DNA of 64,000 bases from JAUILH01 sp964230215 (GTDB lineage: Bacteria > Bacteroidota > Bacteroidia > Flavobacteriales_D > JAUILH01): positions 62,001 through 126,000 of the forward strand of contig CAXRGQ010000011.1 in the NCBI GenBank assembly GCA_964230215.1. The letters are read 5' to 3'. Below, one piece after another: positions 51,569 to 61,148 of this stretch. Both the position numbers and the translations under genes were made by a program. Under the pieces are notes generated by a model, which was not told the DNA's origin, did no database searches, and saw nothing but the letters and a program-made list of their open reading frames with translations. Position 1 is the first letter of the stretch. Each line of letters begins with the position of its first letter.

Positions 51569-54142
51569 CTATTCTTCTGTGTCGTCCGAAGAGTCTTCTG
51601 CATTAGAATCATCTGATGAAGTTGTGTCCTCATCTCCTTCTTCTCCTGTTTCTTCCGGAACAATTAAGTTACCGTCTTCATCATACTCTTCCTCTTCTTC
51701 ATCGCTTCTTTGAACCTTCGCAACAGACGCTATTTCATCTGAACCTTTAAGGTTGATAAGTCTGACACCTTGAGTAGCTCTACCCATCACACGCATCTCG
51801 CTGATGTGCATACGAATCGTAATTCCAGATTTGGTAATAATCATCAAATCATCATCATCTGAAACATTCTTAATAGCAATTAGCTCGCCTGTCTTATCTG
51901 TAACGTTGATGGTTTTAACACCCTTACCACCTCTATTGGTAATTCGATAATCAGCAACAGACGAACGTTTTCCATAACCTTTTTCAGATACAACCATTAC
52001 GTTTGCTTCTTCATCTTCAACGCAAATCATACCTATAACTTCATCCTTATCGTTGGCAAGAGTAACTCCTCTTACACCGGAAGCACCTCTACCCATTGAA
52101 CGAACGTTTTCTTCATTAAAACGAATACACTTACCTGATCTAAGTGCCATCATAATTTCGTTCGTTCCATTGGTTAATTTAGTCTCAAGTAATTGATCTC
52201 CTTCACGAATACCTACAGCAATAATACCATTGGTTCTAGGTCTTGAATAAGCTTCTAGACTTGTCTTCTTAATAATACCCTTCTTAGTACACATTACTAT
52301 GAAGTTGTTGTTCACATAGTCTTCGTCTCTAAGATCTCCAACAGGAATATAAGCCATAATCTTATCATCCTGCTCAATATTCAGTAGATTCTGAATAGCT
52401 CTACCTTTAGAGGTCTTGGATCCTTCAGGTACTTCAAATACTCGCATCCAGAAACACTTACCTTTCTCGGTAAAGATTAATAAGTAATTGTGGTTTGTAG
52501 CAACAAACAGATGCTCTAGGAAATCTTTGTCTCTAGTTGTACTTCCTCGTGATCCAACACCACCTCTAGCCTGTACCTTGTATTCGTTTAAGCTAGTACG
52601 CTTGATGTAGCCAGCATGTGAAATTGTAACCACAACTTCCTCATCCGGAATAAGGTCTTCAATACGCATCTCATTCGCCGAATACTCGATTATAGAGCGT
52701 CTTTCATCTCCATATTTTTCACGCATGTATTCAAGCTCCTCTACAATTATATTGTATCTGCGTTCTTCATTAGCTAATATGTCCTTTAAATCAGTGATTA
52801 AAGCTATAACTTCATCGTATTCAGCACGCAACTTATCCTGTTCCAGACCGGTCAATTGTCTCAAACGCATCTCAACAATCGCACGAGACTGAATTTCAGA
52901 TAATTCAAAGCGCTCCATCAACTTTTCTCTCGCCTCATCCGGGCTCTTAGACGCACGGATTAATTTAATCACTTCATCTATGTTGTCTGATGCGATGATT
53001 AGTCCTTCTAATATATGTGCTCTAGCCTCAGCTTTTTCAAGATCAAACTTAGTTCTTCTAACAACCACCTCATGCCTGTGCTCAACGAAATGGTGAATCA
53101 TATCTTTTAGATTCAACATCTCAGGGCGCCCATCAACTAAGGCAATATTATTAACTGAAAATGAAGTTTGTAACTGGGTGTACTTGTATAGTTTGTTTAA
53201 TACTACATTAGGAATAGAATCACGTTTTAATTCGTAAACGATTCTCATTCCATTTCTATCAGATTCGTCTCTGATGTCCGAAATTCCATCAATCTTTTTA
53301 TCGTTAACCAAGTCAGCAGTTTTCTTGATCATGTCTGCCTTGTTAACCTGGTAAGGAATCTCTGTTACGATGATTGCTTCTCTACCATCGCGAATTTCTT
53401 CAATTTCCGCCTTAGCACGCATAACAACGCGTCCTCTACCTTCGTGGAAGGCTTGTTTTACACCTTCATAACCATATATAATACCTCCGGTAGGGAAATC
53501 GGGTGCTTTGATGAACTCCATCAAGCCATCGATATCAATATCTCGGTCTTTAATGTAAGCAATCATACCATCTACCACCTCAGTTAGGTTGTGCGGTGGC
53601 ATATTGGTCGCCATACCTACAGCAATACCACTTGCTCCGTTCACCAATAAGTTCGGAAGTTTCGTAGGCATTACAGTTGGCTCCGTTAAGGAATCATCAA
53701 AGTTTGGCGCGAAATCAACAGTATTCTTATCAATATCTGCAAGCATTTCTTCAGCAATCTTGCGAAGGCGGGCTTCAGTATAACGCATTGCTGCAGGGCT
53801 ATCCCCATCAACAGAACCAAAGTTACCTTGGCCGTCTACTAAAGGATATCTTAGAGACCACTCTTGTGCCATACGCACCATGGTGTCATATACAGATGAG
53901 TCACCATGCGGGTGATACTTACCTAGCACCTCACCCACGATTCTAGCAGACTTCTTGTGCGCCTTTGTAGAGGTTACACCTAAGTCTTGCATGCCATATA
54001 AAACCCTTCTATGCACAGGCTTCATACCATCTCTAACATCCGGAAGTGCTCTTGAAACAATAACAGACATTGAATAATCAATGTATGCTGATTTCATTTC
54101 TTCTTCTATACTAATCGGAATTATTCTTTCTCCATCAGCCAT
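51569..54142 (-). CDS. gyrA: DNA gyrase subunit A
   Basis: The breakage-reunion subunit that, with GyrB, introduces negative supercoils. The 857 residues include the catalytic Tyr121 in AAMRYTEARLRK, the quinolone region KYHPHGDSSVYDTMVRMAQ with Ser82 and Asp86 (equivalent to E. coli Ser83 and Asp87, the sensitive form), coiled-coil tower and the C-terminal beta-pinwheel from about 500. The GyrA box is QARGGVG instead of QRRGGKG. The C-terminal tail is very acidic (EEEEEYDEDG and a final Asp/Glu/Ser run). It diverges from clpC over a 288-bp intergenic region. Confidence 0.97.
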   Translation of the reverse strand: MADGERIIPISIEEEMKSAYIDYSMSVIVSRALPDVRDGMKPVHRRVLYGMQDLGVTSTKAHKKSARIVGEVLGKYHPHGDSSVYDTMVRMAQEWSLRYPLVDGQGNFGSVDGDSPAAMRYTEARLRKIAEEMLADIDKNTVDFAPNFDDSLTEPTVMPTKLPNLLVNGASGIAVGMATNMPPHNLTEVVDGMIAYIKDRDIDIDGLMEFIKAPDFPTGGIIYGYEGVKQAFHEGRGRVVMRAKAEIEEIRDGREAIIVTEIPYQVNKADMIKKTADLVNDKKIDGISDIRDESDRNGMRIVYELKRDSIPNVVLNKLYKYTQLQTSFSVNNIALVDGRPEMLNLKDMIHHFVEHRHEVVVRRTKFDLEKAEARAHILEGLIIASDNIDEVIKLIRASKSPDEAREKLMERFELSEIQSRAIVEMRLRQLTGLEQDKLRAEYDEVIALITDLKDILANEERRYNIIVEELEYMREKYGDERRSIIEYSANEMRIEDLIPDEEVVVTISHAGYIKRTSLNEYKVQARGGVGSRGSTTRDKDFLEHLFVATNHNYLLIFTEKGKCFWMRVFEVPEGSKTSKGRAIQNLLNIEQDDKIMAYIPVGDLRDEDYVNNNFIVMCTKKGIIKKTSLEAYSRPRTNGIIAVGIREGDQLLETKLTNGTNEIMMALRSGKCIRFNEENVRSMGRGASGVRGVTLANDKDEVIGMICVEDEEANVMVVSEKGYGKRSSVADYRITNRGGKGVKTINVTDKTGELIAIKNVSDDDDLMIITKSGITIRMHISEMRVMGRATQGVRLINLKGSDEIASVAKVQRSDEEEEEYDEDGNLIVPEETGEEGDEDTTSSDDSNAEDSSDDTEE

Positions 54143-54430
54143 ATCTATTCAGCTTTCATTATAGTTTAATACGAATGCGTGAAAATACCGAAAAGATGGG
54201 CAATATTACCCTAATGTTAAATTGACTTATAAACAAAAAAATGTGGTTTTTAACATAGCTCAGAACTCGCATTCAGAGCTGATGTGACAGTTTGTCCAAA
54301 ACATGCCATTTCTAACAAAATTCTGTTAACAAAAGAAATTATTATTAACTATTTCCAATACAACTTGTCACTACTTTTGATATTGGCCAACTTTTTGTAA
54401 CTTAAAGTTCGCCAAGACTTAGAAGATACT
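54143..54430. promoter_or_regulatory. Divergent gyrA/clpC control region
   Basis: 288 bp without a gene. TACTTTTG at 54372-54379 matches the -7 box for clpC, giving a leader of about 45 nt. No exact box is seen for gyrA. The region is AT-rich and contains a GTTAACAAAAG stretch near 54326 and a GACAGTTTGTC inverted repeat at about 54285-54295, which could bind a regulator. Confidence 0.4.
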
Positions 54431-57061
54431 ATGGAAGCAAAATTTTCACCCAGGGTAAAAGATGTCATTACTTATTCGCGCGAAGAAGCATTGCGATTAG
54501 GTCATGATTATATAGGTGTAGAACATCTCTTATTGGGTATTATTCGCGAAGGCGAAGGAACTGCAGTTCGGATTATTACTAATAATAAGGTCGAATTGCG
54601 CGAGTTAAGAAGAATACTAGAAGGTGCTATTCAGATTAAACCTGATAAGCAAGTAAACCTAGGAAATATACCGCTTGTAAAACAGGCAGAAAAAGTGTTA
54701 AAGATAACGTATCTTGAGGCCAAATTATTTAAGAGCCCAATGATAGGTACCGAGCACCTATTGTTGTCAATATTAAAAGAAAATGATAACATTGCTGCTC
54801 AGACACTTATTAAGAACGGTATTAATTACGAGATAGTTAAAGACGAATTAAATATGTTTAAGGATTATAAAGAGAACGAGTTTCCACGCGCTGAAATGCC
54901 TGGAGATACGGCAGATGATGACGACATGTCTAGCGGTGGCGGAGGCTACTCTGGAGGTGGCGGCGGTACGTCACGCAAAGGGGATAATAAATCTAAAACG
55001 CCTGTGCTGGATAATTTCGGTAGAGATTTAACGCAGTTGGCTGAGGAAGGGAAATTGGACCCTATTGTTGGACGTGAGAAAGAAATTGAGCGTGTGTCTC
55101 AAATCTTATCTAGAAGAAAGAAAAACAACCCAATATTAATTGGAGAACCGGGTGTTGGTAAATCAGCTATTGCTGAAGGTCTGGCGCTGAGAATCGTTCA
55201 GCGTAAGGTATCTCGTGTTCTTTTCAATAAAAGAATTGTGAGCTTGGATTTGGCTTCTCTTGTCGCTGGTACAAAATATAGAGGTCAGTTTGAGGAGCGC
55301 ATGAAGGCACTTATGAACGAGATTGAAAAATCTCCAGAGGTGATTCTTTTTATTGATGAAATTCACACGATTATTGGTGCAGGTGGTGCAAGCGGCAGTT
55401 TAGATGCTTCTAATATGTTTAAACCTGCTTTAGCGCGTGGCGAGCTGCAAGCGATTGGTGCAACTACTTTGGATGAATACAGAATGTATATCGAAAAGGA
55501 TGGTGCATTAGAAAGACGTTTCCAAAAAGTTATTATTGAACCTACAACGGTTGAACAAACTATTCAGATTCTGAATAACATTAAGGAAAAGTACGAAGAT
55601 CATCACAATGTTATGTACACGCCAGAGGCACTTGAGGCTTGTGTTAAACTTACTGCGAGATATATTACAGATAGACATCTTCCAGATAAAGCAATTGATG
55701 CGATTGATGAAGTAGGTTCTAGAGTGCATTTACAGAACATTAATGTGCCTCCGGTAATCTTGGATATCGAAAAGCAAATTGAGGAGATTAAAGAGAAGAA
55801 AAATGAGGTTGTTAGGTCTCAGAAGTACGAGGAAGCTGCTCAGTTAAGAGATAACGAAAGAAAATTACTTACTAAGCTAGATGAAGAGAAGAAAAAGTGG
55901 GAAGAGGATAGTAAGAATCATAAGGTAACGGTAACCGAAGATCATGTAGCGGAAGTGATAGCAATGATGACAGGTATTCCGACACAGCGTATTGCTGCGA
56001 AAGAATCTGGCAAACTTGTGAACATGGCTAGTGATTTAAAAGGTAAAGTGATTGGACAAGATAAGGCGGTTGAAAAGGTAGTGAAAGCAATTCAGAGAAA
56101 CCGTGCTGGCCTTAAAGATCCTAACAAACCAATTGGCTCTTTCTTTTTCTTAGGACCTACAGGTGTTGGTAAAACTCAATTAGCTAAAGTTTTGGCTAAG
56201 AACTTATTCGATTCTGAAGATGCATTAATCAGAATTGATATGAGTGAGTATATGGAGAAATTCTCTGTATCTCGTTTAATTGGAGCACCTCCAGGATACG
56301 TTGGTTATGAAGAAGGTGGTCAGTTAACCGAAAAAGTTAGAAGAAAGCCCTACTCTATTGTTTTGTTAGATGAGATTGAAAAGGCACACCCAGACGTGTT
56401 TAACCTTTTACTTCAAGCTTTGGACGATGGACAGTTAACTGATAGCTTAGGACGTAAAATCGACTTTAGAAATACTATTCTTATTATGACGTCTAACATT
56501 GGAGCTAGACAATTGCAGGATTTCGGAACTGGTGTTGGATTTGGAACCAAGTCTAAACAAGAGCAAAAAGGAGATGACGAGAAACGTGTGGTTGAAAGTG
56601 CACTTAGAAAAGCATTCGCTCCTGAATTCTTAAACCGAATTGATGATATAATCATGTTTAACTCGCTTTCTAGAGAGGATATTCATCAGATTATTGATAT
56701 CGAGCTTAAGAAGCTTTATGACAGAGTAGACGGACTTGGTTATAAACTCGAGTTATCTGATAACGCAAAAGATCACATTGCTGATAAAGGCTATGATTCT
56801 AAGTTTGGTGCACGTCCATTAAGAAGAGCACTGCAGAAGTACATTGAAGACCCTTTGGCTGAACACATCATTCAAGCAAGTATTGAAGAAGGTGATACCA
56901 TCAAAATTGACTTTGATAAGAAAGCAGATGATCTAAAGATAGATGTGGTGAAGTCAAAGACACCTAAGTCTAAGAAAACTTCAAGTGATTCAAAGAAAAA
57001 GGAAGAGAACCCCTCTGCTGAAGCTGCGGAAGGCTCTAAGAAAGAAGAAGACGATAAATAG
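54431..57061 (+). CDS. clpC: AAA+ protease chaperone ClpC
   Basis: A hexameric unfoldase that feeds proteins to ClpP. The 876 residues have two N-domain repeats (FSPRVKDVITYSREEALRLG; KVLKITYLEAKL), a Gly-rich linker (about 168-187), AAA-1 (Walker A GEPGVGKS at about 238), a short middle domain of UVR type (KYEEAAQLRDNERKLL, which marks ClpC rather than ClpB), AAA-2 (Walker A GPTGVGKT at about 575) and a basic/acidic low-complexity tail (SKKTSSDSKKKEEN). A strong terminator follows. Confidence 0.97.
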   Translation: MEAKFSPRVKDVITYSREEALRLGHDYIGVEHLLLGIIREGEGTAVRIITNNKVELRELRRILEGAIQIKPDKQVNLGNIPLVKQAEKVLKITYLEAKLFKSPMIGTEHLLLSILKENDNIAAQTLIKNGINYEIVKDELNMFKDYKENEFPRAEMPGDTADDDDMSSGGGGYSGGGGGTSRKGDNKSKTPVLDNFGRDLTQLAEEGKLDPIVGREKEIERVSQILSRRKKNNPILIGEPGVGKSAIAEGLALRIVQRKVSRVLFNKRIVSLDLASLVAGTKYRGQFEERMKALMNEIEKSPEVILFIDEIHTIIGAGGASGSLDASNMFKPALARGELQAIGATTLDEYRMYIEKDGALERRFQKVIIEPTTVEQTIQILNNIKEKYEDHHNVMYTPEALEACVKLTARYITDRHLPDKAIDAIDEVGSRVHLQNINVPPVILDIEKQIEEIKEKKNEVVRSQKYEEAAQLRDNERKLLTKLDEEKKKWEEDSKNHKVTVTEDHVAEVIAMMTGIPTQRIAAKESGKLVNMASDLKGKVIGQDKAVEKVVKAIQRNRAGLKDPNKPIGSFFFLGPTGVGKTQLAKVLAKNLFDSEDALIRIDMSEYMEKFSVSRLIGAPPGYVGYEEGGQLTEKVRRKPYSIVLLDEIEKAHPDVFNLLLQALDDGQLTDSLGRKIDFRNTILIMTSNIGARQLQDFGTGVGFGTKSKQEQKGDDEKRVVESALRKAFAPEFLNRIDDIIMFNSLSREDIHQIIDIELKKLYDRVDGLGYKLELSDNAKDHIADKGYDSKFGARPLRRALQKYIEDPLAEHIIQASIEEGDTIKIDFDKKADDLKIDVVKSKTPKSKKTSSDSKKKEENPSAEAAEGSKKEEDDK

Positions 57062-57085
57062 TGTGATTTCATTTCTATAAATTCT

Positions 57086-57113
57086 AAAGGGCTGCACTTG
57101 CAGCCCTTTTTTT
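57086..57113 (+). terminator. Rho-independent terminator of clpC
   Basis: Stem AAAGGGCTGC/GCAGCCCTTT, loop ACTT, then further T. The arms are the same as in the terminator at 38746. Confidence 0.92.
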
Positions 57114-57212
57114 GTATCATAAGATCTTATCATTTCTGCTTCAATTCTCTTTGCACTTGTTATTCTCTTTTAAAATGCCTAAATTATAGGTATACACAAA
57201 ACTCTAATAACA

Positions 57213-57407
57213 ATGAAAAAAGATCACGTAGCACCCGGTAGTGATGTGTCAGCAGGTACTTTTGAATGTAACGCGTGTGGACAGCGAATTACAACTGCTT
57301 CAGTAAGCTCACTGCCTCCGTGCCCGAAATGTCATAAAGGAGATTGGAAAGTACTTACTGGTGCTGGAGACGCTAAAGAAGATCCATATCCAGATGATAA
57401 GGACTAG
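57213..57407 (+). CDS. Small zinc-ribbon protein
   Basis: 64 residues with two CxxC knuckles: Cys19/Cys22 (FECNACGQ) and Cys37/Cys40 (PCPKCHKGDW). The pattern matches short zinc-ribbon proteins, in which the metal holds a rubredoxin-like fold. The rest is polar with an acidic C-terminus. Function is unknown. A proline-rich ORF follows 31 nt downstream. Confidence 0.85.
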   Translation: MKKDHVAPGSDVSAGTFECNACGQRITTASVSSLPPCPKCHKGDWKVLTGAGDAKEDPYPDDKD

Positions 57408-57438
57408 CCATATACAAATTAAAAATTACAGAAATACT

Positions 57439-57630
57439 ATGAATATACCTATTCCTCAGCCGAGCGAACCTGAAACAAATCCATCAAGAGAGCAGCCTAC
57501 CTTGCCTCAAAAAGATGAACCGAGTAAAATACCTGAACCAAGGCCTATTATTAAGCCTACTGAACCATTAACGGAGCCGTCAAGAGAAAAACCAACAAAA
57601 ACGCCACAACCACAGCCTGGCGAGAGGTGA
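57439..57630 (+). CDS. Short proline-rich protein
   Basis: 63 residues from the ATG at 57439 (MNIPIPQPSEPETNPSREQP) made almost entirely of Pro, Glu, Lys, Thr and Ser, with a loosely repeated PSRE(K/Q)PT unit, twice. The frame is open to 57361 but that part lies in the zinc-ribbon gene and is rejected. It has no signal or membrane segment and is probably disordered. It ends one base before the typA stop, so the two genes abut tail to tail. Confidence 0.55.
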   Translation: MNIPIPQPSEPETNPSREQPTLPQKDEPSKIPEPRPIIKPTEPLTEPSREKPTKTPQPQPGER

Positions 57631-59391
57631 TTACTTTATCTTACGCATTCTTAAGCTCTCTGGCGTAACCTCCAAATACTCGTCTTCGCGAATATATTCC
57701 ATAGATTCTTCCAATGAAAACTTGATTTTCGGCGCAATTTTAGCACTGTTGTCGGCACCCGAACTACGCATGTTCGTAAGCTTTTTACCTTTAATTATGT
57801 TAACCTCTAGGTCGTTGTCTTTTGAATGCTCTCCAACCACTTGACCAACATAAATTTGTTCACCTGGATCAACAAAAAATACTCCTCTATCTTGAAGTTT
57901 GTCAATTGCATATTCGGTAGTCTGACCGGCTTCCATTGCAATTAAGGCACCTTTCAAACGATTATTCATTTCTCCTTTAAATGGCTTGTATTCCTTAAAT
58001 CTGTGTGTAATTACTGCGTTTCCAGCAGTAGCCGTAAGTAAGTTGTTTCTTAAACCAATCAAACCTCTTGAAGGAATCTCAAACTCAAGATGCTGTAAGT
58101 CCCCTTTTGGTTCCATTACTAATAAATCACCTTTACGCTGAGTAACAAGCTCGATGGCTTTGCCAGAAAATTCTTCAGGCACATCAATTACCAATGTTTC
58201 AACTGGCTCATGCTTTACACCATCTATTTCTTTAATGATAACCTGAGGTTTTCCAACCTGCAGCTCATACCCTTCTCTACGCATGGTCTCGATTAGCACA
58301 GATAAATGAAGAACTCCTCTTCCGTATACATTAAACTTATCTTCAGATTCCGTTTCCTGAACGCGTAGCGCCAAATTTTTCTCAGTTTCCTTAAATAAAC
58401 GGTCTCTTAAATGTCTAGATGTAACGAATTTCCCTTCTTTTCCGAAAAATGGAGAGTTATTGATGGTGAATAACATACTCATCGTTGGATCATCAATAGC
58501 TATTCTTGGTAAAGCTTCTGGATTCGCCGCATCTGCTAAAGTATCACCGATATCAAAATCTTCTAAACCAACAATAGCACAAATATCGCCTGAACGTACC
58601 TTGTCTACTTTACGTTTACCAAGACCTTCGAAAACATGTAGTTCTTTAATCCTTACCTTTTTGTTTTTATCAGACTTACATAAGATATAGTCTTTGTTTA
58701 CTTCAAGATCTCCTCTAAACACACGTCCAATCGCAATTCTACCAACAAAACTTGAATAGTCAAGTGAAGTGATTTGCATTTGTGGTGTACCTTCAAAGTA
58801 TGGCGCTTCTGGAATAATCTCTACAACTTTGTCTAATAAATATTGAATGTTGTCTGTAGGTGTTTTCCAATCACCGTTCATCCAACCTTGTTTAGATGAA
58901 CCGTAAACTGTAGGGAAATCTAATTGGTCTTCTGTTGCATCTAAGTTGAACATCAAATCGAAAACCTGTTCTTGTACCAATTCTGGCGTACAGTTTTCTT
59001 TATCCACCTTATTAATAACCACGATTGGCTTAAGACCTAATTCGATAGCCTTGCTCATAACAAAACGAGTTTGAGGCATTGGTCCTTCAAATGCATCCAC
59101 AAGTAACAACACACCATCAGCCATCTTTAATACACGTTCAACTTCTCCTCCAAAGTCGGCGTGGCCAGGGGTGTCTATTAGGTTGATTTTTACGCCTTTG
59201 TAGTTAACAGATACGTTTTTAGACAGAATCGTAATACCACGTTCTCTTTCCAAGTCATTGTTGTCCAGAATAAGTTCTCCAGTTTCTTTTCGTGTATCCA
59301 TGGCTTCACATTCATGGATTATCTTGTCCATTAATGTTGTCTTACCGTGGTCAACGTGGGCAATAATTGCAATATTTCTAATCGATTCCAT
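57631..59391 (-). CDS. typA: Ribosome-associated GTPase TypA/BipA
   Basis: A translational GTPase related to EF-G that helps 50S assembly and stress growth. The 586 residues show the G domain (AHVDHGKTTLMD, DTPGHADFGGEVERVL, NKVDKENC, VYGSSKQGW), domain II, the ferredoxin-like domains, and a C-terminal specific part with NRLKGALIAMEAG. It is slightly shorter than E. coli TypA (607). A -7 box lies 17 nt upstream of the ATG. Confidence 0.97.
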   Translation of the reverse strand: MESIRNIAIIAHVDHGKTTLMDKIIHECEAMDTRKETGELILDNNDLERERGITILSKNVSVNYKGVKINLIDTPGHADFGGEVERVLKMADGVLLLVDAFEGPMPQTRFVMSKAIELGLKPIVVINKVDKENCTPELVQEQVFDLMFNLDATEDQLDFPTVYGSSKQGWMNGDWKTPTDNIQYLLDKVVEIIPEAPYFEGTPQMQITSLDYSSFVGRIAIGRVFRGDLEVNKDYILCKSDKNKKVRIKELHVFEGLGKRKVDKVRSGDICAIVGLEDFDIGDTLADAANPEALPRIAIDDPTMSMLFTINNSPFFGKEGKFVTSRHLRDRLFKETEKNLALRVQETESEDKFNVYGRGVLHLSVLIETMRREGYELQVGKPQVIIKEIDGVKHEPVETLVIDVPEEFSGKAIELVTQRKGDLLVMEPKGDLQHLEFEIPSRGLIGLRNNLLTATAGNAVITHRFKEYKPFKGEMNNRLKGALIAMEAGQTTEYAIDKLQDRGVFFVDPGEQIYVGQVVGEHSKDNDLEVNIIKGKKLTNMRSSGADNSAKIAPKIKFSLEESMEYIREDEYLEVTPESLRMRKIK

Positions 59392-59408
59392 ATCTAAAAT
59401 TCAAGCCG

Positions 59409-59416
59409 CAAAAGTA
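59409..59416 (-). promoter_or_regulatory. -7 box for typA
   Basis: TACTTTTG on the minus strand, 17 nt before the ATG at 59391. Confidence 0.5.
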
Positions 59417-59502
59417 ATATCTTTTTTATGTGTTAATACGTAAGTAGTAAAATAAACTTAGAATGAGTGAAATTCTTAATTCTGGTGTAAACTTGCAGTC
59501 AT

Positions 59503-60231
59503 ATGCGTAACGATATAAGTTTGGATGATATCTCTATTGCAGAATTCTATATTCTGATGTACGCCCCAAACATTCGTTTTACACAAATGATGATGTTAAC
59601 GCTGAAAGATCTCAGTCTAAGAGATGTTATTGATTTGCGTATAGAGAAGTTTGATTTTCGAGATAATAGGACGCCAGACCGGACTCAGGTGATGGTTTAT
59701 CCCTATCATAAATATAAAAATGGCAACTATAAACAACACGAATTACATTTTATCACGCCTTTGCGCAGTGGCAATCCCATGAGTATATACAACTATCTCA
59801 GCTTTGTATATGATAATGTTGAATCTGAACATCAATATGTAAAACGCATACGTTTGAGAGAAGTAAGTGCGTATTTCAAACCATTTACTTGGTCACTTTT
59901 CAAGTTAACTCCTAAGCTGAATAAAAAAGGTGAAGAATTGCGACAACAATTGCTCCATCAGATTTATAGAAAAGTTGATGAGTTAATAGATTGCTTAAAA
60001 CATAGACCGGCCAAAGCGTACGAAATGTTGGATCAACTCAGTGCCAAGTTATATCTGGTAAATGACACAAAGAAAGAAGAGATGGTAAATGTTCTAATGA
60101 ATAATAACAAGAACATTTTAAACAGTCCTTACAAAGAAGCCATTTATGGATGGTTTTTAGAATGGGAGAAACTCCAAGAATACAACGGGTATTTTGTGAA
60201 GTCTATGGCGCTAAGTAATTATAGATCTTAG
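59503..60231 (+). CDS. Cytoplasmic protein of unknown function
   Basis: 242 residues, no signal or membrane segment. The N-terminal part (ISIAEFYILMYAPNIRFTQMMMLTLKDLSLRDVIDLR) looks like a helical, winged-helix-type module; the rest is helical with many Lys, Asp and Tyr, ending WFLEWEKLQEYNGYFVKSMALS. I do not recognise the family. It diverges from typA and shares its last 4 nt (TTAG) with the convergent ChaN-like gene. Confidence 0.75.
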   Translation: MRNDISLDDISIAEFYILMYAPNIRFTQMMMLTLKDLSLRDVIDLRIEKFDFRDNRTPDRTQVMVYPYHKYKNGNYKQHELHFITPLRSGNPMSIYNYLSFVYDNVESEHQYVKRIRLREVSAYFKPFTWSLFKLTPKLNKKGEELRQQLLHQIYRKVDELIDCLKHRPAKAYEMLDQLSAKLYLVNDTKKEEMVNVLMNNNKNILNSPYKEAIYGWFLEWEKLQEYNGYFVKSMALSNYRS

Positions 60232-61106
60232 TGAGTTGATGTCATGTCTGAATTAACACACAATACATAATCCGCTTTGTCCTGATGAGCTTCATTCAGC
60301 GAGTTAACGTCTTCTTGCAGAACCGTGGTAATCGTAACAATTTTTAATTCGGGATTCGCCTTTTTTAACCACCACACGATTCCTTCATGATCATCTGAAT
60401 GATATGCACCATTAAAATGCAGGAATGCCTGTCCTTTTTTCCAGTTTTCAAGAATAAAATGAGCCATGGTAGCATCTTTAATCGCTTGAGCCATTGGAAG
60501 TTTCTCTCCTCCATGTCCGCCCATCATTTCAAGCATATTTTTGTAACATGCTACCTCACTATCATATTCAATTGGTAGTGGAGCTATAAATGATTTCGCC
60601 GTTTCGCTTAAGCTATCCAGTGATTTAAGACCTTTTTTGTAGACAATAGAAGCATATCTTCTAGGAATGTTTGTGGCTATAAATCGTAGTTCATTTGTTT
60701 TTGCGAATTCCACTAGTGGTTTGTAATCAGTTTCATAGTTTTTCCATAATCGCATTTCATTTCTGAAGTTCTGCTCACTTATCTTGCCTTCTAAGTATTC
60801 GTCCATTATCAGCTGATTATCTGATTCAAACATCTCTGCTCCTAACACCAACTTCTTTCCCTTGTTTTCTTGCATTGCCTTAGTTAACTGAAGTTCCATC
60901 CAATGGCTTATGGGGTTGTCATGCAGCTCACCTACAAAAACGATATCCGCTTCATAGACATCCTTTAACATTTTAGAAAACTTAATTTCTTTTCCCTTAC
61001 TGGTGTATATTAAATAGGCCGGAAAATCATTCGGAGTCAAATGATGGTTGATAGCACTACTCCAGCTTAAACAAATCAGGGATATAATTAACGCAATTCC
61101 TTTCAT
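60228..61106 (-). CDS. ChaN-like heme-binding protein family (DUF399)
   Basis: 292 residues with a signal peptide (MKGIALIISLICLSWSSA). The ChaN core is visible: DIVFVGELHDNPISHWMEL, LVLGAEMFESDNQ, RNEMRLWKNYETDYKPLVEFAKT, FIATNIPRRYAS and HFNGAYHSDDHEGIVWWL. Campylobacter ChaN binds stacked hemes through a conserved Tyr/His; whether those residues serve here is not established. It probably works in the envelope in heme or iron handling. Confidence 0.88.
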   Translation of the reverse strand: MKGIALIISLICLSWSSAINHHLTPNDFPAYLIYTSKGKEIKFSKMLKDVYEADIVFVGELHDNPISHWMELQLTKAMQENKGKKLVLGAEMFESDNQLIMDEYLEGKISEQNFRNEMRLWKNYETDYKPLVEFAKTNELRFIATNIPRRYASIVYKKGLKSLDSLSETAKSFIAPLPIEYDSEVACYKNMLEMMGGHGGEKLPMAQAIKDATMAHFILENWKKGQAFLHFNGAYHSDDHEGIVWWLKKANPELKIVTITTVLQEDVNSLNEAHQDKADYVLCVNSDMTSTH

Positions 61107-61148
61107 CTCAGTTTAAAATGCTAATTTACGATAAAATATCTGTGATTA

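Noticed and set aside
57361..57438. N-terminal extension of the proline-rich ORF
   Set aside because: It lies in another frame of the zinc-ribbon gene; the ATG at 57439 begins the proline-rich composition.
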